DNA of 64,000 bases from assembly GCF_012911975.1 (NCBI RefSeq), contig NZ_SMDQ01000008.1:62001-126000 (forward strand), given 5' to 3'. Under the pieces are notes generated by a model, which saw nothing but the letters and a program-made list of their open reading frames with translations, did not search any database and was not told the DNA's origin. The position numbers and the translations under genes were made by a program. Each line of letters starts with the position of its first letter. The stretch's first letter is position 1. Below, piece by piece: positions 55,333-62,180 of this stretch. This stretch comes from Nodosilinea sp. P-1105. GTDB taxonomy: Bacteria > Cyanobacteriota > Cyanobacteriia > Phormidesmidales > Phormidesmidaceae.

Positions 55333-56238
55333 TTACCCATTGGAGCTAACCGCTGGGGTTGTTTGCGCCTCTGCCTTGGCCTGTTCAGCCATCTGCTTCA
55401 GCCGCTGAATCCGATCGTCGATGGGGGGATGGGTCATAAACAGCCGCATCATCCCTTCTTTGGAAAGGGGATTGACGATAAATAAAGGCGAAAAAGCCGG
55501 GTTGCCGTGGATCGGCACCTTTTGGCCCAGGTCTTCCAGCTTTTCTAGGGCCCTGACCAGGGCCAGGGGGTTACCGGTGATGTCGGCAGCCCCGGCATCA
55601 GCGGCGTATTCTCGGGTGCGGGAAATGGCCATGCGAATCAGACCAGCCGCCACGGGGCCTACCACCAGCAAAAACAAAATCACCAGGGGGTTGTTGCCCC
55701 GCCGACCGCCCACCCGGGCCATGGGAAAATATAGCGCCCCCAGGGTCAAAATTCGGCCTAAAAAGGTCAGGGAACCAGCTAACGTACCGGCAACCGCTTG
55801 GGTGAGGGTGTCGCGGTTGCGCACGTGGGTCAGTTCGTGGGCGATCACGGCGTCCAATTCGTCCGGCGGTAGCAGGTCAATAATGCCCTGGGTGAGGGCG
55901 ATCGCCGCGTGGTTAGGGTCACGCCCAGTGGCAAAGGCATTGGGCGACTCTGAGGGCACCACATAGAGGGTTGGGGTAGGAATGCCAGCCCGATCGCTCA
56001 GACGTTCCAGTCGATCGCACAGATCGGGAGCCTCTTCTCGGGGGGTGGGCTTGGCCTGAAAGGCAGACAGGGCAGCGCGATCGGAATAGTACCAAGAGCC
56101 AAAGCTACTCAAGGCCGCAAACCCCAGGCCATAGTACAGCCCTTGCTCATTGCCCACCAGTAAATAGCCCGCCAGCACAATTAAGCCGCTGAGCAATGCC
56201 AGCAGGGCGAATGTCTTGAACAAGTTCATGCCAGCCAT
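55333..56238 (-). CDS. htpX: M48-family membrane metalloprotease (HtpX-like)
   Basis: A 301-residue zinc protease of the inner membrane. Two N-terminal membrane segments (FALLALLSGLIVLAGYLLV, LYYGLGFAALSSF) precede the catalytic part: HELTH with His134, Glu135 and His138, another membrane segment (LAGSLTFLGRILTLGALYFP), and the EYAADAGA third-ligand Glu. Members degrade misfolded membrane proteins, so it serves quality control. The start ATG at 56238 is decided by AGGA eight bases upstream; an in-frame start at 56271 has none. The C-terminal Ala/Gln/Glu-rich tail is variable. The gene ends in convergence with the GT2-GtrA gene. Confidence 0.87.
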   Translation of the reverse strand: MAGMNLFKTFALLALLSGLIVLAGYLLVGNEQGLYYGLGFAALSSFGSWYYSDRAALSAFQAKPTPREEAPDLCDRLERLSDRAGIPTPTLYVVPSESPNAFATGRDPNHAAIALTQGIIDLLPPDELDAVIAHELTHVRNRDTLTQAVAGTLAGSLTFLGRILTLGALYFPMARVGGRRGNNPLVILFLLVVGPVAAGLIRMAISRTREYAADAGAADITGNPLALVRALEKLEDLGQKVPIHGNPAFSPLFIVNPLSKEGMMRLFMTHPPIDDRIQRLKQMAEQAKAEAQTTPAVSSNG

Positions 56239-56285
56239 AGCCGTGATCCTCAACGTAAATAGTTCTAGCATCCCAGAGTCAGGGC

Positions 56286-56990
56286 CTAACTCGCTCTATC
56301 TTGGGGCAGAGCTGGGGCCCAAGGCTGCTGCGGCAGAGCTGACAACCAGGGGGCCAACTGGCGAAATAACTGTCGCACCAGGGCCATATCTTTCAGGCCA
56401 GGCTGCACTTCCACCCCACTGGATAGATCAATTCCTTGAGGCCCTTGGGGGCTGAGGGTGGATAGGGCCTGGGCCACGTTGGCTGGGGTTAACCCCCCGG
56501 CCAACCACCAGGGACAACTGGGGGCAAAGGTTTGCAGGGCCTGCCAGTCTAGGGTAAGGCCAGTACCGCCTAATTGGTCCGGGTGATAAGCATCCAGCAA
56601 CAGGGCATCCACATGGGGGGCATAGGTATGGGCCAGGGTTAAATCGTCGGCCTGACGCACCCGAATCGCTTTAATCAGTTTGGTGTGGGGCAACCGTTGC
56701 CGCAGCTGTTGACACTGATCGATGGGTTCGGTGCCATGGAGTTGCACCGCCTGTAGTTGGCTTTGCTGGACCCTGGCCACCATCTGGGACAAATCGGCAT
56801 TGGCAAACACGCCGACGGTGGTCACAGGGCGATCACTGGCGGCCAGGGCTTGGGTAATGGGGGTTAACGCCGCTGGGGTCACATAGCGAGGGGATTGGGG
56901 TACGCAAATAAACCCTAAACTGGTGGCCCCTAACTCTGCGATCGCCAGGGCCTGCTCCACCTGGGTAATGCCACAAATCTTGACCTGCAT
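56286..56990 (-). CDS. trpF: Phosphoribosylanthranilate isomerase
   Basis: A 234-residue TIM-barrel enzyme of tryptophan synthesis that isomerises phosphoribosyl-anthranilate. Family motifs are in order: VKICGITQ with the catalytic Cys at the first strand, LGFICVPQSPRYV, VGVFANAD, QLHGTEP, DALLLDAYHPDQLGGTG with the catalytic Asp, and the phosphate-binding LAGGLTPANV and GIDLSSGVE. The ATG at 56990 opens directly on the first strand (MQVKICG); an upstream in-frame TTG at 57008 adds six residues of no merit. Divergent from psaK, with about 100 bases between. Confidence 0.94.
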   Translation of the reverse strand: MQVKICGITQVEQALAIAELGATSLGFICVPQSPRYVTPAALTPITQALAASDRPVTTVGVFANADLSQMVARVQQSQLQAVQLHGTEPIDQCQQLRQRLPHTKLIKAIRVRQADDLTLAHTYAPHVDALLLDAYHPDQLGGTGLTLDWQALQTFAPSCPWWLAGGLTPANVAQALSTLSPQGPQGIDLSSGVEVQPGLKDMALVRQLFRQLAPWLSALPQQPWAPALPQDRAS

Positions 56991-57012
56991 GTTAACTCTA
57001 TTGAACATTCTG

Positions 57013-57041
57013 TTAAGTAAGATTCTACGGCTTCTTATAAT
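57013..57041 (+). promoter_or_regulatory. Likely psaK promoter
   Basis: Perfect -10 TATAAT at 57036-57041 and TTAAGT (3 of 6 matches) 17 bases upstream at 57013-57018. Predicted start is about 40 bases before the psaK GTG. Confidence 0.5.
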
Positions 57042-57088
57042 CCGAAATGATTCAAGCTGTGATCAGATTCAGATTAGGAGCGATAACA

Positions 57089-57361
57089 GTGCTATTTTCA
57101 ACCGTGTTGCTAGCCCAAACCGTCCCAACTACCCCTGAGTGGTCGTTTAAGGTGGCGTTGATCATGATTCTCTGCAACGTTTTTGTGTTGGCAATTGGTA
57201 AATATGCGATTCAAAAACCTGGGGCGGGGCCGGCCCTGCCAGTAGGGTTGCCTATGGTGTTTGAAGGGTTCGGCTTGCCAGAGTTGTTGGCCATTGGCAG
57301 CTTGGGACACATTCTCGGGGCTGGAATGATTTTAGGCTTGGGTAATGCTGGTCTACTGTAG
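57089..57361 (+). CDS. psaK: Photosystem I reaction centre subunit PsaK
   Basis: A 90-residue thylakoid membrane protein that sits at the periphery of photosystem I and binds chlorophyll; some forms help couple phycobilisomes in high light. Features: a hydrophobic leader-like start (LFSTVLLAQT), membrane helix 1 about 13-32 (WSFKVALIMILCNVFVLAIG), a loop with KYAIQKPGAGPALP, and helix 2 with the conserved FGLPELLAIGSLGHILGAGMILGL. GTG at 57089 was chosen because TTAGGAG lies exactly eight bases upstream and the N-terminus matches the usual PsaK length; an ATG at 57047 would add 14 unlikely residues. The 8-bp hairpin at 57372-57399 may end the transcript. It stands alone. Confidence 0.9.
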   Translation: MLFSTVLLAQTVPTTPEWSFKVALIMILCNVFVLAIGKYAIQKPGAGPALPVGLPMVFEGFGLPELLAIGSLGHILGAGMILGLGNAGLL

Positions 57362-57371
57362 CCCAGGCTGC

Positions 57372-57399
57372 CCTAGACCGCTGGAGGGCTGGGTCTAGG
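57372..57399 (+). terminator. Hairpin after psaK
   Basis: CCTAGACC / GGTCTAGG, 8-bp stem with a 12-base loop, starting eleven bases after the stop. No T tail, so termination is only possible. Confidence 0.4.
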
Positions 57400-57559
57400 T
57401 ATCTGGCGATCGCGGCTTACCAGATCTAGCAAACCCAGTAAATCCAGCAAATCCCTCCATTAGAATAGAAATATACCGGGAGAGACCTGACTCCATTCTG
57501 TACAACCTGTACACCCAACCCCAGGGCATATCCCGGTTGCTGTTCCTAGGACTTAGGTT

Positions 57560-58771
57560 ATGCAATCCAGCTGGCGTATTGGGGCGATTCTCGGCATTCC
57601 GTTATTTGTCGATAGCTCCTGGTTTATTATTCTGGCTTTGGTGACTGTTTCCTATGGGTTGCAGCCAGCCTGGCATGCTATGTGGGGCAACCTAGCCTGG
57701 GTGATGGGCCTGGCCCTGGCCCTGCTGCTGTTTAGCTCTGTGCTACTCCATGAGTTGGGCCACAGCATTGCCGCCAAAATACAGGGCATTGGCGTCAACT
57801 CCATCACACTTTTTTTATTTGGTGGCATCGCCTCCATCGATAAAGAATCTAAGACCCCTGGAGATGCACTCAAAGTCGCGATCGCTGGGCCGCTGGTCAG
57901 TTTTGGCCTGTTTCTATTGCTAGCGGCTATTTCCATCAGCCCTGGATTGCCTGAGCCGGTGGCCGTAATTACGGCCAATGTGGCTCAAATTAACCTGGTA
58001 CTCACCCTGTTTAATCTGATTCCAGGGCTACCCCTGGATGGGGGCCAGGTCCTGAAGTCGCTAGTCTGGAAATTTACCGGTAGTCGCATGCAGGGCATTC
58101 GCTGGGCAGCTCGATCGGGTCAAACCCTGGGTTGGTTGGCCATTATCGTCGGCGTTTCTCTGGCCCTGTTGTACCAAGACTTCTCTGGGCTATGGATTGC
58201 CGCCATTGGTTGGTTTGCTTTGCGTAATGCAGCCGCCTACAACCAGGTCACCAATTTGCAAGAGGCCATGTTGTCCCTGACCGCCGTTGATGCCATGGCT
58301 CGCGACTTTCGAGTGGTGGATGCAGAGATCAGCATCCGTCAATTTGCAGATAGCTATCTGCTCGAAGAAAACCGCCAGCCAGTCTACTTTGCCGCCTCTG
58401 AAGGCCGCTATCGGGGGTTGGTGACCGTCGATGATATCCGCGCCATCGAGCGCAGTCAGTGGGAGGTCATCACCCTGCACGAAATGGCAAAACCACTACT
58501 CACGATCCCCGCAGTGCGAGAAAGCACCCCCCTCACAGAAGTGATCGACCAGCTTGAAACCCAAGAAATTCCCAGGATTACAGTGCTAACCCCCGCCGAT
58601 GCGGTGGCTGGCACCCTCGACCGGGGAGATGTTGTCCAGGCGATCGCCCAGCGCCTGGGGATGAAAGTGCCCCCGGCAATGATTCAACGGATCAAGGACG
58701 AAGGGCAGTATCCGCCCGGCCTACAGTTGCCGTCCATCGCCCGATCGGTCATGGAAGAGGCCAAGGCTTAG
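57560..58771 (+). CDS. Site-2 protease (M50) with CBS domains
   Basis: A 403-residue intramembrane metalloprotease. Several membrane helices frame HELGHS (His64, Glu65, His68) and the third-ligand motif NLIPGLPLDGGQ (about 153-164). The C-terminal part from about 240 holds two CBS-like units (AVDAMARDFRVVD, ADSYLLEENRQPVYF, LVTVDDI, LTEVIDQLETQEIPRITVL) and a charged tail. CBS domains often bind adenine nucleotides, so activity may respond to energy state. Targets are usually membrane-bound anti-sigma factors or transcription factors. ATG at 57560. Monocistronic. Confidence 0.88.
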   Translation: MQSSWRIGAILGIPLFVDSSWFIILALVTVSYGLQPAWHAMWGNLAWVMGLALALLLFSSVLLHELGHSIAAKIQGIGVNSITLFLFGGIASIDKESKTPGDALKVAIAGPLVSFGLFLLLAAISISPGLPEPVAVITANVAQINLVLTLFNLIPGLPLDGGQVLKSLVWKFTGSRMQGIRWAARSGQTLGWLAIIVGVSLALLYQDFSGLWIAAIGWFALRNAAAYNQVTNLQEAMLSLTAVDAMARDFRVVDAEISIRQFADSYLLEENRQPVYFAASEGRYRGLVTVDDIRAIERSQWEVITLHEMAKPLLTIPAVRESTPLTEVIDQLETQEIPRITVLTPADAVAGTLDRGDVVQAIAQRLGMKVPPAMIQRIKDEGQYPPGLQLPSIARSVMEEAKA

Positions 58772-58947
58772 GGGTGCAGATTCTGCTGCTCAAGGTAATT
58801 CAGCCGAATGCGGCCAGGCTTGATCTTGGAGCCTCAGAGTATTGGTTGAGCGTGCCAGAGCACTATGCAGTCCTTGACCCAGTTGATTCACCTGCCGGGT
58901 TGGCCTACCTGGACAGCGTATAGCTAGCTAATTTTCCAGATAGCACT

Positions 58948-59142
58948 GTGGGTAAGAATAAGGAGTATCGCAAGCAATTAGAAGGGCACAGGCGAGCATT
59001 AGCTGAGCATCTTGCCAAAATTGCCCAAGAGCAAGAAAAGCCTTCTGCCTCACAAGATCAAGGATTGATCAGTCATTGGGAAAAAACCGTAGCTAACTGT
59101 AGACAGCAAATTGCCAAGCTCGAAAGGAGGCTTAAGCTATGA
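58948..59142 (+). CDS. Small basic helical protein, upstream gene of overlapping pair
   Basis: 64 residues, highly charged and helical throughout (YRKQLEGHRRALAEHLAKIAQEQEK, NCRQQIAKLERRLKL), suited to coiled-coil formation. The GTG start at 58948 lacks a strong Shine-Dalgarno. The stop overlaps the start of the next gene by four bases (ATGA), a sign of translational coupling. The pairing of a basic with an acidic partner recalls toxin-antitoxin or structural small-gene pairs, but I recognise neither; function unknown. Confidence 0.6.
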   Translation: MGKNKEYRKQLEGHRRALAEHLAKIAQEQEKPSASQDQGLISHWEKTVANCRQQIAKLERRLKL

Positions 59143-59381
59143 CTCAAGCTATCTCGCAATCATCCTTGACGCGACTCAAGCGCTATTTGGCAGATTATCG
59201 ACCTCAGCTTGAGAAGGCGATCGCAGCCATCCAAATCCTTGAAACCCAAGGTTCTGACGCTAATGAAGAAGCCTTTACCCAAGCCTTAGCCGACCTCCAT
59301 GTGTGTGCCACTGTCTTAGAGTCTTATTCTGAAGGTATGGTGGATGCGATCGACCAATTTACCGAGGAGCAACCAGATTAG
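59139..59381 (+). CDS. Small acidic helical protein, downstream gene of overlapping pair
   Basis: 80 residues, acidic, helical (TRLKRYLADYRPQLEKAIAAIQILE, ADLHVCATVLESYSEGMVDAI) with one Cys. The ATG overlaps the stop of the upstream gene by four bases, and AAAGGAGG precedes it at a suitable gap inside that gene. This makes a coupled two-gene operon. No family is recognised. Its stop lies beside the end of the decayed nuclease-like frame on the other strand. Confidence 0.6.
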   Translation: MTQAISQSSLTRLKRYLADYRPQLEKAIAAIQILETQGSDANEEAFTQALADLHVCATVLESYSEGMVDAIDQFTEEQPD

Positions 59382-59767
59382 ATGAAGCGATATTTAGAAC
59401 TTAGGTGACTTCTAGGAAACTTTCTCCCGAGTGGTGGGCAATGCTTACAAATAGCAGTCCCCCCGCTTTCCCCCAGAACGGCTATAGGTGGACCGTTCCC
59501 CGCAGGAACGACCGATAGCGTCAACGTCATAGGGACACTCACAGCCTGGTAATCCATCCGCAGGGTGTCACCATCGCCCACAGAGACAATGGTGGCCCTC
59601 GGCAGGTTGAGGCTGGCGAGGGCGGGGGTGGGGGCTGTCACCTGGCCCTGGTCGGAAGTGCTGATAATGCCCTGGGCTGGGATGAACCATAGGACGGCAG
59701 GCAGTCCCCTGATCCCGTTGAGCTGAAGCCATTCGAGATCGCCCCTGGCTGTATCCTTGCCGACTAT
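59378..59767 (-). pseudogene. Truncated SNase-like remnant
   Basis: The minus strand stays open for 129 codons without a good start. The middle reads LPRATIVSVGDGDTLRMDY, the first strand and metal-binding loop of staphylococcal-nuclease-like proteins (usually VVxVxDGDT), then the match ends and the frame runs into repeat family D (59401-59428, here with an in-frame TAG in the plus frame). The preceding part has a hydrophobic stretch (GLPAVLWFIPAQGII) that may be an old signal peptide. The catalytic Arg and Glu are missing, so it is a decayed gene. The rest of 59382-59821 holds nothing else. Confidence 0.5.
59401..59428. repeat. Repeat family D, copy
   Basis: TTAGGTGACTTCTAGGAAAC + TTTCTCCC, differing from 39606-39633 at two positions, one of which puts a stop in the GDFWETF reading. 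Confidence 0.55.
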
Positions 59768-59821
59768 TCAAGATTAGCCAAGCTGACTGACCAGCCCTGA
59801 TGAATCACCATCTGCACTGGA

Positions 59822-61438
59822 CTAATAGTCGATGACTTCACCGGATAGCGCCGGGGTTGTCGCCGGGGGTTGGCGCACGAGACTGGCTTGCTCATAGGCG
59901 AAGGCAAAGCCCAGTAGCTTTGGCTCGCTATAGGCCTCGGCCATAAATGACAGGCCGATGGGTAGCCCCGCCTCCGTAAAACCCATGGGTACAGTGATAT
60001 CGGGGAAGCCAGACAGATTAGCTAGATACCCGGCCTCGTAAGGGTCGTCGGCACTGCAAACGTAGGTGGGGTCAGCCTCAACAGTGTAAATGGGGCTGGC
60101 TGGGCAGGCCATGGTTGGGTAAATCAGCGCATCAATACTATTCTCAGCCATGGCCTCTAGCAGTAACTGTCGCACCCTCGGTAGTTCATAGGTCAGGTTA
60201 TACAGCAAACCAGGGTCTGCTAAGCCGCTGGCTTCCAGGGCAGCCTCTAGGCTCTCTAACCGGGCGGGGTTCATAGGAGTGGCTGAGTCTGCGATCGCAG
60301 GTACCTGACTGGCTTCGATCAGTGCTGGCAGGGTCTGGGGAAACGGGTCGGGCAGCGTCGCCAGATAGGCCTCGATCTGGAACTTAAACTCGTTATCCCA
60401 GGCGGGGGTCATGTAGGTCCAGGGCGAGTCTAGCGCCTCAGGCAGATCGATGGGCACCACAGTGGCTCCGAGACCTTCGATTTGAGCGATCGCCTCGGCG
60501 GTTAGGGCATCGACCCTGGGGTTGCCGCCTAAAAAGTTTTGCACCAGACCAATGCGGGCACCACTTAAGGCGTCGGCGTCGAGAAACTGGGTATAGTCGG
60601 CAATGGGTGTGCTAGGGCCACTGAGGGTAACTGGGTCGGCTGGGTCTGGGGCGGCCATGACTCCCAGGGCGATCGCGGCATCGGTTACCGTGCGAGCCAT
60701 AGGACCAACCACATCAAACGACAGCGTCAGGGGCACAATGCCCGACCGACTGGTCAGCCCCAGGGTAGGCTTGATCCCCACTAGCCCTGCCACCGCCGCT
60801 GGCCCCCGAATCGAACCGGCTGTATCGCTGCCTGTACCCAAGACCGCAAAGTTGGCAGCGATCGCCGCCGCCGTGCCGCTGCTAGAGCCCGAGGCATCGC
60901 GGCCTAGATTGTAGGGGTTCAGGGTCAATCCCCCCATTGAGCTATAGCCCAGTCGCCCGTAGGAGGCGGCAAATTCGCTCATATTCGCCTTGGCCAAAAT
61001 GATGGCTCCAGCGGCCCGCAACTGTTGCACCACAAACGCATCTGTCAGGGGTATGGCCTCGGCCAGTACTGCTGAGCCAGCGGTGGTGGGTAGGTCCACA
61101 GTATTGAAGTTGTCTTTGAGGATGACAGGAATGCCGTGGAGTGGCCCCATAATCTCTCCGGCGGCTCTGGCGGTATCCATCTCAGCAGCGATGGCCAGCG
61201 CCTCGGGGTTGACTGTAATTAGCGCATTGATAGCCGGGCCTTGGCTGTCGTAGGCCTCAATGCGATTGAGATAAAGCTGCACCAACTCAACCGAGGTGAG
61301 GGCTTCGGCCTCAAAGGCGGCCTGAATATCGGATAGGGTAGCCTCTTGCAACTCAAAGCGTTCTGCCCAGGCCGGGCGCAGGCTGCTGCTCAATGTCGTT
61401 ATTACCGTCAGTAGAGCCAGTCGTTTAGAAAACCCCAT
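59822..61438 (-). CDS. Exported amidase (amidase-signature family)
   Basis: A 538-residue serine amidase with a signal peptide (LALLTVITTLSSSLRPAWA, about 7-25). The Ser-cisSer-Lys triad sites are present: Lys in GIPVILKDN, Ser in the Gly/Ser-rich SGSSSGTAAA loop and the nucleophile in GSDTAGSIRGPA. The family cleaves amides, from amino-acid derivatives to peptides. The size and signal peptide place it in the periplasm, unlike the cytoplasmic GatA. ATG at 61438. It follows a small gene on the same strand by three bases, so the two form one transcription unit. Confidence 0.87.
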   Translation of the reverse strand: MGFSKRLALLTVITTLSSSLRPAWAERFELQEATLSDIQAAFEAEALTSVELVQLYLNRIEAYDSQGPAINALITVNPEALAIAAEMDTARAAGEIMGPLHGIPVILKDNFNTVDLPTTAGSAVLAEAIPLTDAFVVQQLRAAGAIILAKANMSEFAASYGRLGYSSMGGLTLNPYNLGRDASGSSSGTAAAIAANFAVLGTGSDTAGSIRGPAAVAGLVGIKPTLGLTSRSGIVPLTLSFDVVGPMARTVTDAAIALGVMAAPDPADPVTLSGPSTPIADYTQFLDADALSGARIGLVQNFLGGNPRVDALTAEAIAQIEGLGATVVPIDLPEALDSPWTYMTPAWDNEFKFQIEAYLATLPDPFPQTLPALIEASQVPAIADSATPMNPARLESLEAALEASGLADPGLLYNLTYELPRVRQLLLEAMAENSIDALIYPTMACPASPIYTVEADPTYVCSADDPYEAGYLANLSGFPDITVPMGFTEAGLPIGLSFMAEAYSEPKLLGFAFAYEQASLVRQPPATTPALSGEVIDY

Positions 61439-61441
61439 GCC

Positions 61442-61759
61442 CTATTCCTCACTTATATAGCTGCCCTGGGGATTCCTATCCCCGGTGCGTCTTAACCCTA
61501 GTTCAGGGGTGGATATGGCTCTGTACCAGAGATTACCTAGCAGCTTCAGGGGCACCACCACATCACTCTGGTAGGTTCTGGTGTCGGGGTAGGTGAGCAC
61601 CACGTCATTGATCGCCCCTCGCACCCCCTCCGGTGAGCCCATCACCAGATGGCGCAATCGCTCCCGCCCTGGCTGGGGGTTGGGGGTGGTCAGGTGCAAA
61701 GGATTTGGATCTCCCAGGTCTTGAAGACCTCGGAGATCTGGGCGGGTAAAACACAACAT
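61442..61759 (-). CDS. Hypothetical protein upstream of the amidase (105 aa)
   Basis: 105 residues of no recognised family, Pro/Arg-rich (LRGLQDLGDPNP, RERLRHLVMGSPEGVRGAINDVVLTYPDTRTYQSDVVVPLK). The start is the ATG at 61759, because GGAGG lies eight bases upstream; the in-frame TTG at 61774 would sit on top of that site. It ends three bases before the amidase start, so the two are co-translated. A hairpin can hide its ribosome-binding site (see regulatory entry). Confidence 0.6.
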   Translation of the reverse strand: MLCFTRPDLRGLQDLGDPNPLHLTTPNPQPGRERLRHLVMGSPEGVRGAINDVVLTYPDTRTYQSDVVVPLKLLGNLWYRAISTPELGLRRTGDRNPQGSYISEE

Positions 61760-62180
61760 CAGGGTTTCCTCCAAAGAAACGAATGGGTAGGAAACCCAAA
61801 ATTTGGCCGCTCCCAGACATGGTGCAGTTCGGAGCGGCCACGAGTAAAATGCTACTCAGCCTCCGAGACAGCCGTTATCTGTCGAAGGGGTCAGCCGCTG
61901 GTGGGTGTTGGCGCACCTTCCAGCGGCGCTCGACCAAATTTTGGGGACCAAGCTGCACGCACTACAGCTCTAAGTCAAAAATGTAACCTACCTCTCGACC
62001 GGACGCAAGTAAACTCGCTACCGTTTTTTTACTCAACCCTAGAGAAGCCTTTCTTAACAAGATACACTCGGGGTATGGGCATCCTGTTTTTAGGCTGTGT
62101 GTCTCGAAGAATAGTGAAGACACCCCTTCACCATCCCCTTTCGTCCGTCACCATCAGCGCCAGCAGGACTGCACTCCAGC
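61760..62180. other. Gene-free stretch before hsdR
   Basis: 421 bases without a gene. Besides the hairpin above, GGCCGCTCC / GGAGCGGCC (61805-61839) forms a 9-bp stem with a 17-base loop. Confidence 0.4.
61762..61797 (-). promoter_or_regulatory. Shine-Dalgarno-sequestering hairpin before the small gene
   Basis: On the minus strand, GGGTTTCCT (61797-61789) pairs with AGGAAACCC (61770-61762), a perfect 9-bp stem with an 18-base loop. The 3' arm overlaps the GGAGG site and ends three bases before the ATG, so folding would block translation of the small gene and, by coupling, the amidase. Confidence 0.5.
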
